Source: an uncultured Mycoplasmatota bacterium (GTDB taxonomy: Bacteria > Bacillota_I > Bacilli_A > RF39 > UBA660). From it: DNA of 15,489 nt. Both the position numbers and the translations under genes were made by a program. The notes under the pieces are model-generated. The model ran no database searches, was not told the origin of the DNA, and saw nothing but the letters and a program-made list of their open reading frames with translations. This document shows, one piece after another, positions 1-5,818 of the stretch; position 1 is the first letter of the stretch; each line of letters opens with the position of its first letter. Where the stretch lies: contig UWSL01000026.1 of NCBI GenBank assembly GCA_900552975.1, forward strand, positions 1 to 15,489. Direction: 5' to 3'.

Positions 1-572
1 ATCTTCATATTATTTAATTTAGTTATTTCAACAATTTTTTCTTTGATTTCATCTTCTTCAAAAATACGCATTTCAGCAAATTCCCAAATGCTAAAGCTAG
101 CGACAAAAGATAAAATTTCTTCAGAAGCTAAACTAAATTTAAAATGATAAATTAATATAAATATTATAAAAAAGAGAATCCCAACTAAGAGAAAACTTAT
201 TTCTTTTCGCCTTAGTGTTTTTAATTCATCTTCGGCTTTAATAAGTTCTAATTCATAATGATTTTCTATTACTTTAGTGATAATAATTTTTTCATCTTCG
301 CTAAATTGATGATTGCATATTTCCAAAACTAGTGAATAATTATCGGGAATATATGAAGCATTAGTATTAACAAAGCGAACAAATTCATCATTTAGTATTT
401 CATCTTTATTAATAGAATATTTAGAGACAATATCATTTACAGATGTGGTTTTTACTGAAATATAAGCTTCATTGTTTACTAGATAGTAATCATTTATCAT
501 CTTATAATAATCAAATTTTTTCTTTTGATATTTTTTTAGTTTGTTTACTTGTTTATTTGCGAACTTCTTCAT
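1..572 (-). CDS. Partial hypothetical protein with one transmembrane helix (C-terminus off the left edge)
   Basis: Reading the minus strand from the ATG at 572 gives 190 uninterrupted codons to the window edge, so the gene is cut off at its 3' end. The first 25 residues are very basic (MKKFANKQVNKLKKYQKKKF). Residues about 26-120 are soluble and mixed-charge. Residues about 125-143 form one strongly hydrophobic helix (SFLLVGILFFIIFILIYHF), and an acidic stretch follows (EFAEMRIFEEDEIKEK). The start overlaps the last 20 bases of the upstream 94-residue gene in another frame, and a GAAAGAAG purine run precedes the ATG, so translation is probably coupled. No signal peptide is evident. I do not recognise the family. 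The coding call is strong because the frame is long, uninterrupted and protein-like; the function is unknown. Confidence 0.8.
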   Translation of the reverse strand, partial: MKKFANKQVNKLKKYQKKKFDYYKMINDYYLVNNEAYISVKTTSVNDIVSKYSINKDEILNDEFVRFVNTNASYIPDNYSLVLEICNHQFSEDEKIIITKVIENHYELELIKAEDELKTLRRKEISFLLVGILFFIIFILIYHFKFSLASEEILSFVASFSIWEFAEMRIFEEDEIKEKIVEITKLNNMK

Positions 573-837
573 AATATCTTCTTTCTGATAACAAGTCAGC
601 TAATTCATCTAATTCACTATATTCATCATCATAAGTTCCTTCATTTGTTTCTTCAATTAGATATATTAATTCACTCATACTACCACATTTGTCAAAATCA
701 ATATTATATCTTTCTAATGTTGATACTTGGTTATCTGTTAATAATAAACCATTTTTACGAGCTTTCATCATATTTGAATCATTTTCATTTAAACCTACTA
801 ATTCTTCTATTTCATCATTTGTTAATTCGTTTGCCAT
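553..837 (-). CDS. Small acidic hypothetical protein (94 aa)
   Basis: The start is placed at the ATG at 837 (MANELTNDEIEELVGLNEND) because AAAGGATG lies a few bases upstream. An open frame extends 12 codons further to 873 but has no comparable SD there. The product is short, acidic and predicted helical, with no membrane segment and a Glu/Asp/Leu-rich second half (YSELDELADLLSERRYYEEV). A segment KNGLLLTDNQVSTLERYNI at about residues 28-46 looks like a compact helical motif. It lies 61 bases downstream of the YnbB-like gene and overlaps the next membrane-protein gene by 20 bases, so it is probably part of the same minus-strand transcript. No recognised domain; function unknown. Confidence 0.75.
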   Translation of the reverse strand: MANELTNDEIEELVGLNENDSNMMKARKNGLLLTDNQVSTLERYNIDFDKCGSMSELIYLIEETNEGTYDDEYSELDELADLLSERRYYEEVRK

Positions 838-898
838 TTTATCATCCTTTACTATATAATAGTAGTATATCATATTAAATTTAGAAATAATATTTCTT

Positions 899-2164
899 TT
901 ACTTGACGTTATTATCTTTTTTAGTTAATTCTTCAATAGCTTTAGCTACACCAATAAAGCCATAATCGTAAGTTAATGCACCTTGTTGATAAGCAATGTA
1001 AGGTGGACGGATTGGACCATCGCAGCTCAATTCTATCGATGACCCCTGAGTAAATGTTCCGGCAGCCATAATTACTTGATCTTTGTAGCCTGGCATATCC
1101 CATGGGACTGGGACAACATTTGAGTCAATTGGCGATCCCATTTGAATTCCTTGAACATATTTTATTAAAGCATCTGGGTTATGAAAAATTATATTTTGGA
1201 CAATATCTGCTCTTTTTTCATTATATGTTGGTTCAACATCGTAGCCTAATGTTGATAAAGCTTTACTTGTTAAAATGGCTGTTTTTAAACTACTTGATAC
1301 GACCGATGGAGCAAAAAATAATCCTTGGAGAATACTTTTGTTGATGCCTAAAGTTGGACCAACTTCCATTCCCTCTCCAGGACATGTAAGACGCTCACCA
1401 GCTAAAGTAATTAGTTCTTTACGACCAGCAATATAAGCACCATTTGGAGCAATTCCTCCTCCTAAATTTTTTATTAGTGATCCAACCATTACATCAGCAC
1501 CAACTTCAAGAGGAGTTTTGGCCTCAACAAATTCACAATAACAGTTATCAACCATTATAATGACATCTTTATCAACACTTCTAATTACTTGAATTACTTT
1601 TTTTAATTTATCAATTGTTAAACTTTTTCTTGTAGAGTAACCTTTACTCCTTTGAATTTCAATTAATTTAACTTTGTTATTTTGTAAGTATGTTTTAATT
1701 TTATCATAATCAAAATCATTATTAATTAAGTCAATTTGATCATATTCGATATTAAAAGAAGCTAAACTACTAGGATTACTTTCTATACCGATTACTTCAT
1801 GTAAAGTATCATATGGTAACCCACTTATAGAAAGCATTTTATCATTCGGGCGCAAGAAGGCAAATAAAGCAACTGTTAGAGCATGAGTACCTGATATGAA
1901 TTGACTTCTTACTAAAGCAGCCTCACCACCTAAAACTTCAGCAAAAATTTTTTCAATATTATCTCGACCAATGTCGTTATATCCATATCCTGTAGTGCTA
2001 TTAAAGTAACTTTCATTAACATTATTTTGATGAAAAGCCGTTAAAACTTTAAAGTGGTTTAGACGACAATTTTCATCTATTTTGGCATAAATTTCTTGAA
2101 GACTTTTTTCTTCTGTATTTAAAAATTCAATTGTTTTTTCTGATATTCCTAATTTTTCAAACAT
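899..2164 (-). CDS. ynbB: YnbB / methionine gamma-lyase family PLP-dependent protein (421 aa)
   Basis: This matches the family of fold-type I PLP enzymes annotated as 'cystathionine beta-lyase family protein involved in aluminium resistance' (Bacillus YnbB; Pfam Met_gamma_lyase). The true substrate of the family is poorly established. Visible landmarks are the N-terminal TTGYGYNDIGRD (about 57-68), RSQFISGTHA (86-95), the PLP-phenol aspartate in MVDNCYCEF (D206), and the probable Schiff-base lysine in GSLIKNLGGG (K232), followed by IAPNGAYIAGR. The C-terminal QGSSIELSCDGPIRPPY is typical. Length is normal for the family. An ATG at 2170 is also in frame, but GGAGG at 2174-2178 lies only 3 bases from it and 9 bases from the ATG at 2164, so 2164 is preferred. 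That ATG overlaps the SDR stop as TAATG. From memory the family usually has Gly where this protein has Cys210 (DNCYGEF). Confidence 0.9.
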   Translation of the reverse strand: MFEKLGISEKTIEFLNTEEKSLQEIYAKIDENCRLNHFKVLTAFHQNNVNESYFNSTTGYGYNDIGRDNIEKIFAEVLGGEAALVRSQFISGTHALTVALFAFLRPNDKMLSISGLPYDTLHEVIGIESNPSSLASFNIEYDQIDLINNDFDYDKIKTYLQNNKVKLIEIQRSKGYSTRKSLTIDKLKKVIQVIRSVDKDVIIMVDNCYCEFVEAKTPLEVGADVMVGSLIKNLGGGIAPNGAYIAGRKELITLAGERLTCPGEGMEVGPTLGINKSILQGLFFAPSVVSSSLKTAILTSKALSTLGYDVEPTYNEKRADIVQNIIFHNPDALIKYVQGIQMGSPIDSNVVPVPWDMPGYKDQVIMAAGTFTQGSSIELSCDGPIRPPYIAYQQGALTYDYGFIGVAKAIEELTKKDNNVK

Positions 2165-2910
2165 TAGCATTTTCCTCCATCCACTTTGATTATCGAATCA
2201 TTTAAGTATGTATTATTAGCTATAAAATAAATTGTGTCTGCTATTTCTTCTGGTTCAGCAAATCTACCAAGTAAAATATGTTGGCATTCTTCTTTGATGT
2301 AATCTGTATCCAACTCTTTATTCATATCTGTATTAACCCAGCCAGGTGCAATGGTGTTGACATGAACTTTAGGAGCGTAAAATATAGCAAAATTGTGAGT
2401 TAAGGAAATGACTCCAGCTTTTGAAGCATCATAATCTAAACTATAAGGATAAAACGAATCGATACCGTTAGTTGATGATACATTAATAATTGATGAAGTT
2501 ATAGATTGTTCATTCATGAAAGATCCAAAGTATTTACACATTAAAAAAGTACCAATAAGATTTGTATTTAATATTTTTTGAAAGTTTTCAATGCTCTTAT
2601 CTTCCAATGTTGTATCAATAGCTATACCAGCATTATTTACTAAAACATCTATTCGCGAAAATTTTTTTATTACTTCACTTAAGAAGTTTTTTACTTCATC
2701 TTCATTAGAAATGTCAGCCTTAATTATTAAAGTTTCAATATCGTATTGTTTTTTTATTTCCTTTTCTAAAGTTTGGGCACTCTGTAAATCTTTATTATAG
2801 TTAATAACTACGTTATAGTTATTTTTGGCAAATGCTTTAATTGTTGCGGCACCTATTCCTTTGCTTGAGCCAGTTACTACAACACATTTTTTTTCATAAC
2901 TTTTATTCAT
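2164..2910 (-). CDS. SDR family oxidoreductase, FabG-like (248 aa)
   Basis: A classical short-chain dehydrogenase/reductase using NAD(P)H on an unknown carbonyl or alcohol substrate; the closest general type is 3-oxoacyl-ACP reductase. The dinucleotide-binding motif TGSSKGIG is at 13-20, ADIS at 65-68, NNAG at 92-95, the catalytic serine in NVSSTNG (S145/S146), YDASK with Y160 and K164, and APGWVNTDM at about 188-196. The C-terminal VDGG fits the family, and 248 residues is the usual length. The start at 2910 has AGAGGA upstream with good spacing. The open frame continues to 3015, but those residues are unlike an SDR N-terminus and would cross the divergent promoter. Its TAA shares an A with the YnbB-like ATG, so the two proteins are translationally coupled. 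It is probably not the fatty-acid FabG, since no fab genes are nearby. Confidence 0.92.
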   Translation of the reverse strand: MNKSYEKKCVVVTGSSKGIGAATIKAFAKNNYNVVINYNKDLQSAQTLEKEIKKQYDIETLIIKADISNEDEVKNFLSEVIKKFSRIDVLVNNAGIAIDTTLEDKSIENFQKILNTNLIGTFLMCKYFGSFMNEQSITSSIINVSSTNGIDSFYPYSLDYDASKAGVISLTHNFAIFYAPKVHVNTIAPGWVNTDMNKELDTDYIKEECQHILLGRFAEPEEIADTIYFIANNTYLNDSIIKVDGGKC

Positions 2911-2937
2911 ATATAGTTCCTCTTTTTCATATGAATT

Positions 2938-2966
2938 ATTATAGCATATGATTTTTTTTAATGATA
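2938..2966 (-). promoter_or_regulatory. Promoter of the SDR-ynbB operon
   Basis: On the minus strand a perfect -10 TATAAT lies at 2943-2938, 28 bases before the SDR ATG. The hexamer 17 bases upstream (TATCAT, 2966-2961) is a poor -35, so the call rests on the -10 and its position. It interleaves with the divergent promoter of the small plus-strand gene. Confidence 0.55.
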
Positions 2967-2970
2967 TAAT
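2965..2970 (+). promoter_or_regulatory. -10 element of the small plus-strand gene
   Basis: A perfect TATAAT with no convincing -35 upstream. The predicted transcription start near 2977 would leave a leader of only about 12 bases before the preferred TTG start, or none before the GTG at 2977. It lies 21 bases from the opposing -10 at 2938-2943. Confidence 0.5.
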
Positions 2971-2988
2971 AAAAGCGTGGTGATTGGA

Positions 2989-3225
2989 TTGGAAAAAATT
3001 ATTGATACACAACATTTTGAAGAAATCTATAAACTAGGAAGAGAATGCGCTTCTGAAGGAATTGCTGAAAGTAGATTTAAAGCAAAAAACAAAGCTGAAA
3101 AAGTCGTTTTTCTAGAAGGATATAAATCTTATCGCGACGAACTTATGAAGAAGAAGCAAGAACTTCAAGGAATGACTCAAAGCGAAGTTGAAGAAAGCAA
3201 AAGTCAGTCTAGAAAAATAGCATAA
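2989..3225 (+). CDS. Small charged helical hypothetical protein (78 aa)
   Basis: The frame is open from a GTG at 2977. GTG at 2977, GTG at 2980 and TTG at 2989 are the candidate starts; no ATG is suitably placed. I prefer TTG at 2989 because GGTGA (2979-2983) sits 5 bases upstream. The same GGTGAT-type SD is used by the sirtuin gene at 13442. The GTG at 2977 would coincide with the predicted transcription start and be leaderless. The product (EKIIDTQHFEEIYKLGREC at the N-terminus) is lysine- and glutamate-rich and almost certainly all-helical, with a central FLEGYKSYRDELMKKKQELQ segment likely to form a coiled coil. It has no membrane segment and one cysteine. It is followed by a clear terminator. 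Family and function not recognised. Confidence 0.7.
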   Translation: MEKIIDTQHFEEIYKLGRECASEGIAESRFKAKNKAEKVVFLEGYKSYRDELMKKKQELQGMTQSEVEESKSQSRKIA

Positions 3226-3265
3226 TAATTTGTTTTTAGCACTTCTTTAAAAATTAGATGAATTA

Positions 3266-3296
3266 AAAACTCTAGCTTTATGTAGACTAGAGTTTT
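3266..3296. terminator. Bidirectional rho-independent terminator
   Basis: A 10-bp perfect stem AAAACTCTAG / CTAGAGTTTT with an 11-base loop and U-rich tails on both strands. It lies between the convergent ends of the small protein (3225) and the helicase (3327) and can serve both. Confidence 0.85.
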
Positions 3297-3326
3297 ATTT
3301 TGCTTTCATTTAATTAACTTATAAGA

Positions 3327-5030
3327 TTATGTTTTGAAAATTTCAATATATTGATGATACTTTTTTATTTCTCTAATAAAAATCGACTCTTTTCCAAATG
3401 GAACTAGTAAGTAACAATAAGTCTTAGTTCTTGTCAAAGCAACATAAAATAATCTTCTTTCTTCTTCAAATGGATAGTAATCTTTAGTGTTATTAACAAA
3501 ACGAAGAATTTTTTCATTTTTTATTTTAGTAGGAATACCTAAATTATGATCTTTTAAATTTATGATAATAACAATGTCACTTTCTAAGCCTTTGGATTTA
3601 TGAATAGTTAAGTAACGAAATATTCTCTTTTTATATTCAAAATAATTATTAGGTAATTGTTTATATTCAGCATCAATATAACTATAAATATCTTTATTAT
3701 TGCGACCTAAAACCATAATTTCTTTTGTACATGGAATGCTAGAAATTATTTGTTTTAAAGTATTTATTTCATTTTGAGTATAATATATTTTAATTGGTTT
3801 AATTAAGTGTTTATTAGAACGTAATTTTTTCTTTTGTTGACTAGGATTTTTCATAACAAATTGCCCTGCAACATTTATTAGTTCTTGAGGATTACGATAA
3901 GTATTAACTATGTAAAAAATTTTACTATATTGAAAATATTTTGTAAACTTTAAAAAAATTTGTAAATCACAGCCAGTAAATCTGTAAATTGACTGAAAAT
4001 CGTCGCCAACTGCTAAGAAATCAGCATCTGTTAATTGTAATATTTTATCAATTAGTTTAAATTTTACATATGAAGTATCTTGATACTCATCGATTATGAC
4101 ATAACGCCATTTTTTAGGCAAATTATGCTTATTTAAAAGAGAAATACTCTTATTAATCATATCATTAAAATCTAAATATTTATTGGTTGACAATTCATTT
4201 TCATACATAAGATGAATATTGACTATTAGAAGCAGTAAAGCTTTTTCAGAAGTTAGTCTATTATAATTAAAGTTTTTATTTAATTTTTTAAGAATAGTTA
4301 AATAGTAAGAAAAATGATAATTATTACCTTTAAAAAGACTAATAAATGTTTTAATCAATCTTTTTATACTGTTCAAAGAAGTTGTTTCTTTTGTCTTCAA
4401 AAGAAAAGATAATGCTTTTTGATAATAGGCATTTTGCGGGACTACTTCTGAAAAAAAGCAATCAATAGTAACATCTAATAAATCATCTGGGGCAATTTCA
4501 TATTTCTCACGTGAAGTATGAATTATTTTAAGAGCTAACCTATGAAAAGTATAAATATCAATTGTAAAACCATAGTATTTTGTAATGTTTTGCTGTAAAT
4601 TTTTAGTTGCATCATTTGTAAAAGAAATGCAAAGAATTTCTTCTGGTTTTACATTGCAGCACTTTATTAAGTAAACAACCTTTCCGATAATTGTCAAACT
4701 TTTGCCGGATCCGGCTCCAGCAATAACTAATGAAGCTTTCTCTTTAGAAAGAACTACCCTACTTTGGTATTCATCCAAAGGATAACCTTTGATATTGTCA
4801 AGTATGGGATTTTTTTGACGTTCATTTTTAAGATAGAGATTATTATGTTTCGTAATAAATTTACCAAAAGTAAAATAATCTTTTAAAAATTGTTTTTCAA
4901 TTGTTTGTTGGGAAAATTTAAAAAAAGTTTTTACAAAAATCTTATAATATTTTTTCTTTAAAATACCTTGTTCTTTAATGTTTATGTATCTATTATTAAT
5001 TTCTTGATAGAAATCTTCTGGGAATAAAAT
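3327..5030 (-). CDS. UvrD/Rep superfamily 1 helicase, helicase IV-like, probable ATT start (567 aa)
   Basis: An ATP-dependent 3'-5' DNA helicase of superfamily 1. Motifs in order, numbered from 5030: Q-like LDEYQSRVV (85-93), Walker A AGAGSGKS (K110), Ia ILCISFTND, Walker B IIDEYQD (D314, E315), III VGDDFQSIYRF (341-351), IV NTYRNP, V TIHKSKGLESDI (about 475-486), VI VALTRTK (530-536). The VGDDFQSIYRF context and the non-catalytic first 84 residues resemble helicase IV (HelD). At 567 residues it is shorter than UvrD/PcrA, consistent with a reduced 2B subdomain (inference). A TTG at 4778 begins right at the Q motif and would remove the N-terminal domain. The frame is open to a stop at 5084-5082 and has no ATG, GTG, TTG or CTG between that stop and 4778. 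AGGAGG at 5043-5038 lies 7 bases before ATT at 5030. It follows tetR directly and is probably co-transcribed with it. Confidence 0.85.
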   Translation of the reverse strand: MLFPEDFYQEINNRYINIKEQGILKKKYYKIFVKTFFKFSQQTIEKQFLKDYFTFGKFITKHNNLYLKNERQKNPILDNIKGYPLDEYQSRVVLSKEKASLVIAGAGSGKSLTIIGKVVYLIKCCNVKPEEILCISFTNDATKNLQQNITKYYGFTIDIYTFHRLALKIIHTSREKYEIAPDDLLDVTIDCFFSEVVPQNAYYQKALSFLLKTKETTSLNSIKRLIKTFISLFKGNNYHFSYYLTILKKLNKNFNYNRLTSEKALLLLIVNIHLMYENELSTNKYLDFNDMINKSISLLNKHNLPKKWRYVIIDEYQDTSYVKFKLIDKILQLTDADFLAVGDDFQSIYRFTGCDLQIFLKFTKYFQYSKIFYIVNTYRNPQELINVAGQFVMKNPSQQKKKLRSNKHLIKPIKIYYTQNEINTLKQIISSIPCTKEIMVLGRNNKDIYSYIDAEYKQLPNNYFEYKKRIFRYLTIHKSKGLESDIVIIINLKDHNLGIPTKIKNEKILRFVNNTKDYYPFEEERRLFYVALTRTKTYCYLLVPFGKESIFIREIKKYHQYIEIFKT

Positions 5031-5043
5031 TATTAAGCCTCCT
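5028..5043 (-). promoter_or_regulatory. SD and non-canonical ATT start of the helicase, embedded in the tetR 3' end
   Basis: On the minus strand AGGAGG (5043-5038) is formed by the last tetR codons GAG GAG GCT before TAA. It is followed by 7 bases and then ATT (5030-5028) in the helicase frame. ATA at 5033 is a less well spaced alternative (4 bases). No standard start codon exists upstream of the helicase core, so this site decides the start. Confidence 0.6.
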
Positions 5044-5647
5044 CGCTTAACATTTTCCTTATTTCGTCGTATAAATATTTTTTATATTCTTGAATAGGTA
5101 GTGGTTTACCGGTTGTTATAGAAGTAAAGACGGTTGATGATGTTAATTCAATTATCATAAAAAGTTTTACTTCTGGATTGGCTATTTTCAAATTATTTTC
5201 TTTAATATCTTTTTCAAATAAGTCTAAAATACCAATTGAGGAATCATCCATAATTAATTTTATTTTATCCGTATAAACGCCCCATGATAAATTCTTTGAA
5301 ATAAATTTTAGGAGGAGTTTATTATCAATAAATTCATTAATGATGTAATCCATTATACAAATTATCTTTTCACTATAATTACTAATGTTTTTATCTTTAA
5401 GCGAATTGATTGCATCAGACAAAAGTTGCTTTGATTTTTTGGCAATTAAATAGTCTTGAACATCATATTTATCTTTGAAATATAGGTAAAATGTTCCTTT
5501 AGCTACGCCTGCCTGATGGGCAATTTCTTGAACAGATGTTCTTTTAACCCCTTTTTCTGTAAATAATGAAAAAGCAGACTCTAGTAACTTGGTTTCTTTT
5601 TCTTCTTTATTTTCTTCAACTTTACCTTTTTTTAAAGAAATTGCCAT
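5033..5647 (-). CDS. TetR/AcrR family transcriptional regulator (204 aa), likely repressor of the MMPL operon
   Basis: An N-terminal TetR DNA-binding domain spans about residues 18-64: TSVQEIAHQAGVAKGTFYLY contains the helix-turn-helix, with the recognition helix at about 48-56, followed by FKDKYDVQDYLI. The C-terminal ligand/dimer domain is divergent, as usual, so the inducer cannot be read. The ATG at 5647 is chosen because GGGTGA lies 5-6 bases upstream; an in-frame GTG at 5656 overlaps that SD. The gene is divergent from the MMPL/heptad-protein operon, with a 171-base intergenic region holding two inverted 13-bp sites over the MMPL promoter, so it very likely represses that operon and responds to the exported or a related compound. 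These sites lie more than 50 bases upstream of its own -35, so direct autorepression is less clear. Confidence 0.93.
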   Translation of the reverse strand: MAISLKKGKVEENKEEKETKLLESAFSLFTEKGVKRTSVQEIAHQAGVAKGTFYLYFKDKYDVQDYLIAKKSKQLLSDAINSLKDKNISNYSEKIICIMDYIINEFIDNKLLLKFISKNLSWGVYTDKIKLIMDDSSIGILDLFEKDIKENNLKIANPEVKLFMIIELTSSTVFTSITTGKPLPIQEYKKYLYDEIRKMLSEEA

Positions 5648-5668
5648 TTCAATCACCCTTCTTTTTTA

Positions 5669-5697
5669 TTTAAAGCATACTTTTTTTTAAATGTCAA
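5669..5697 (-). promoter_or_regulatory. tetR promoter
   Basis: On the minus strand a consensus -35 TTGACA (5697-5692), a 17-base spacer, and -10 TTTAAA (5674-5669), placing the start about 15 bases before the tetR ATG. The perfect -35 and spacing make this a good call. Confidence 0.7.
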
Positions 5698-5750
5698 ACA
5701 CCTTTTTATTGCAATAAATTGACTTTTTTGCATATATTTTAGAGTAAATA

Positions 5751-5779
5751 TTGACTTTCGGTCAGTTTTGTAATATAGT
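5751..5779 (+). promoter_or_regulatory. Promoter of the MMPL-heptad protein operon
   Basis: -35 TTGACT (5751-5756), a 17-base spacer and -10 TATAGT (5774-5779), with the start expected near 5786. The -35 lies inside operator copy 1 and the start inside operator copy 2. Confidence 0.75.
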
Positions 5780-5798
5780 GTTTTTTGACCGAAAGTCA
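5752..5798. promoter_or_regulatory. Paired TetR-type operators (inverted repeat) flanking the promoter core
   Basis: TGACTTTCGGTCA (5752-5764) and its exact reverse complement TGACCGAAAGTCA (5786-5798) are spaced 34 bases centre to centre. Each copy has palindromic TGAC-N5-GTCA arms, an architecture typical of TetR-family operators. Copy 1 covers the -35 and copy 2 the predicted transcription start, so binding would block RNA polymerase. The adjacent divergent tetR gene is the obvious source of the ligand protein. Confidence 0.85.
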
Positions 5799-5818
5799 TT
5801 TTTTGAAAGGATGGTTTT

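Noticed and set aside
549..878. Open frame of 109 codons on the plus strand opposite the 94-residue gene
   Set aside because: Its translation is a low-complexity mix of His, Leu, Ile and Tyr, as expected from the antisense of an acidic AT-rich gene. It has no SD, and the minus-strand frame has one.
2911..3015. N-terminal extension of the SDR protein to 3015
   Set aside because: The extra 35 residues do not resemble an SDR N-terminus. They cross the perfect -10 at 2938-2943 and the start of the divergent gene, and an SD-supported ATG exists at 2910.
5719..5747. Second plus-strand promoter using TTGACT at 5719-5724
   Set aside because: At 17-base spacing the -10 position reads GAGTAA, which is a poor match. 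The promoter at 5751-5779 is much better.
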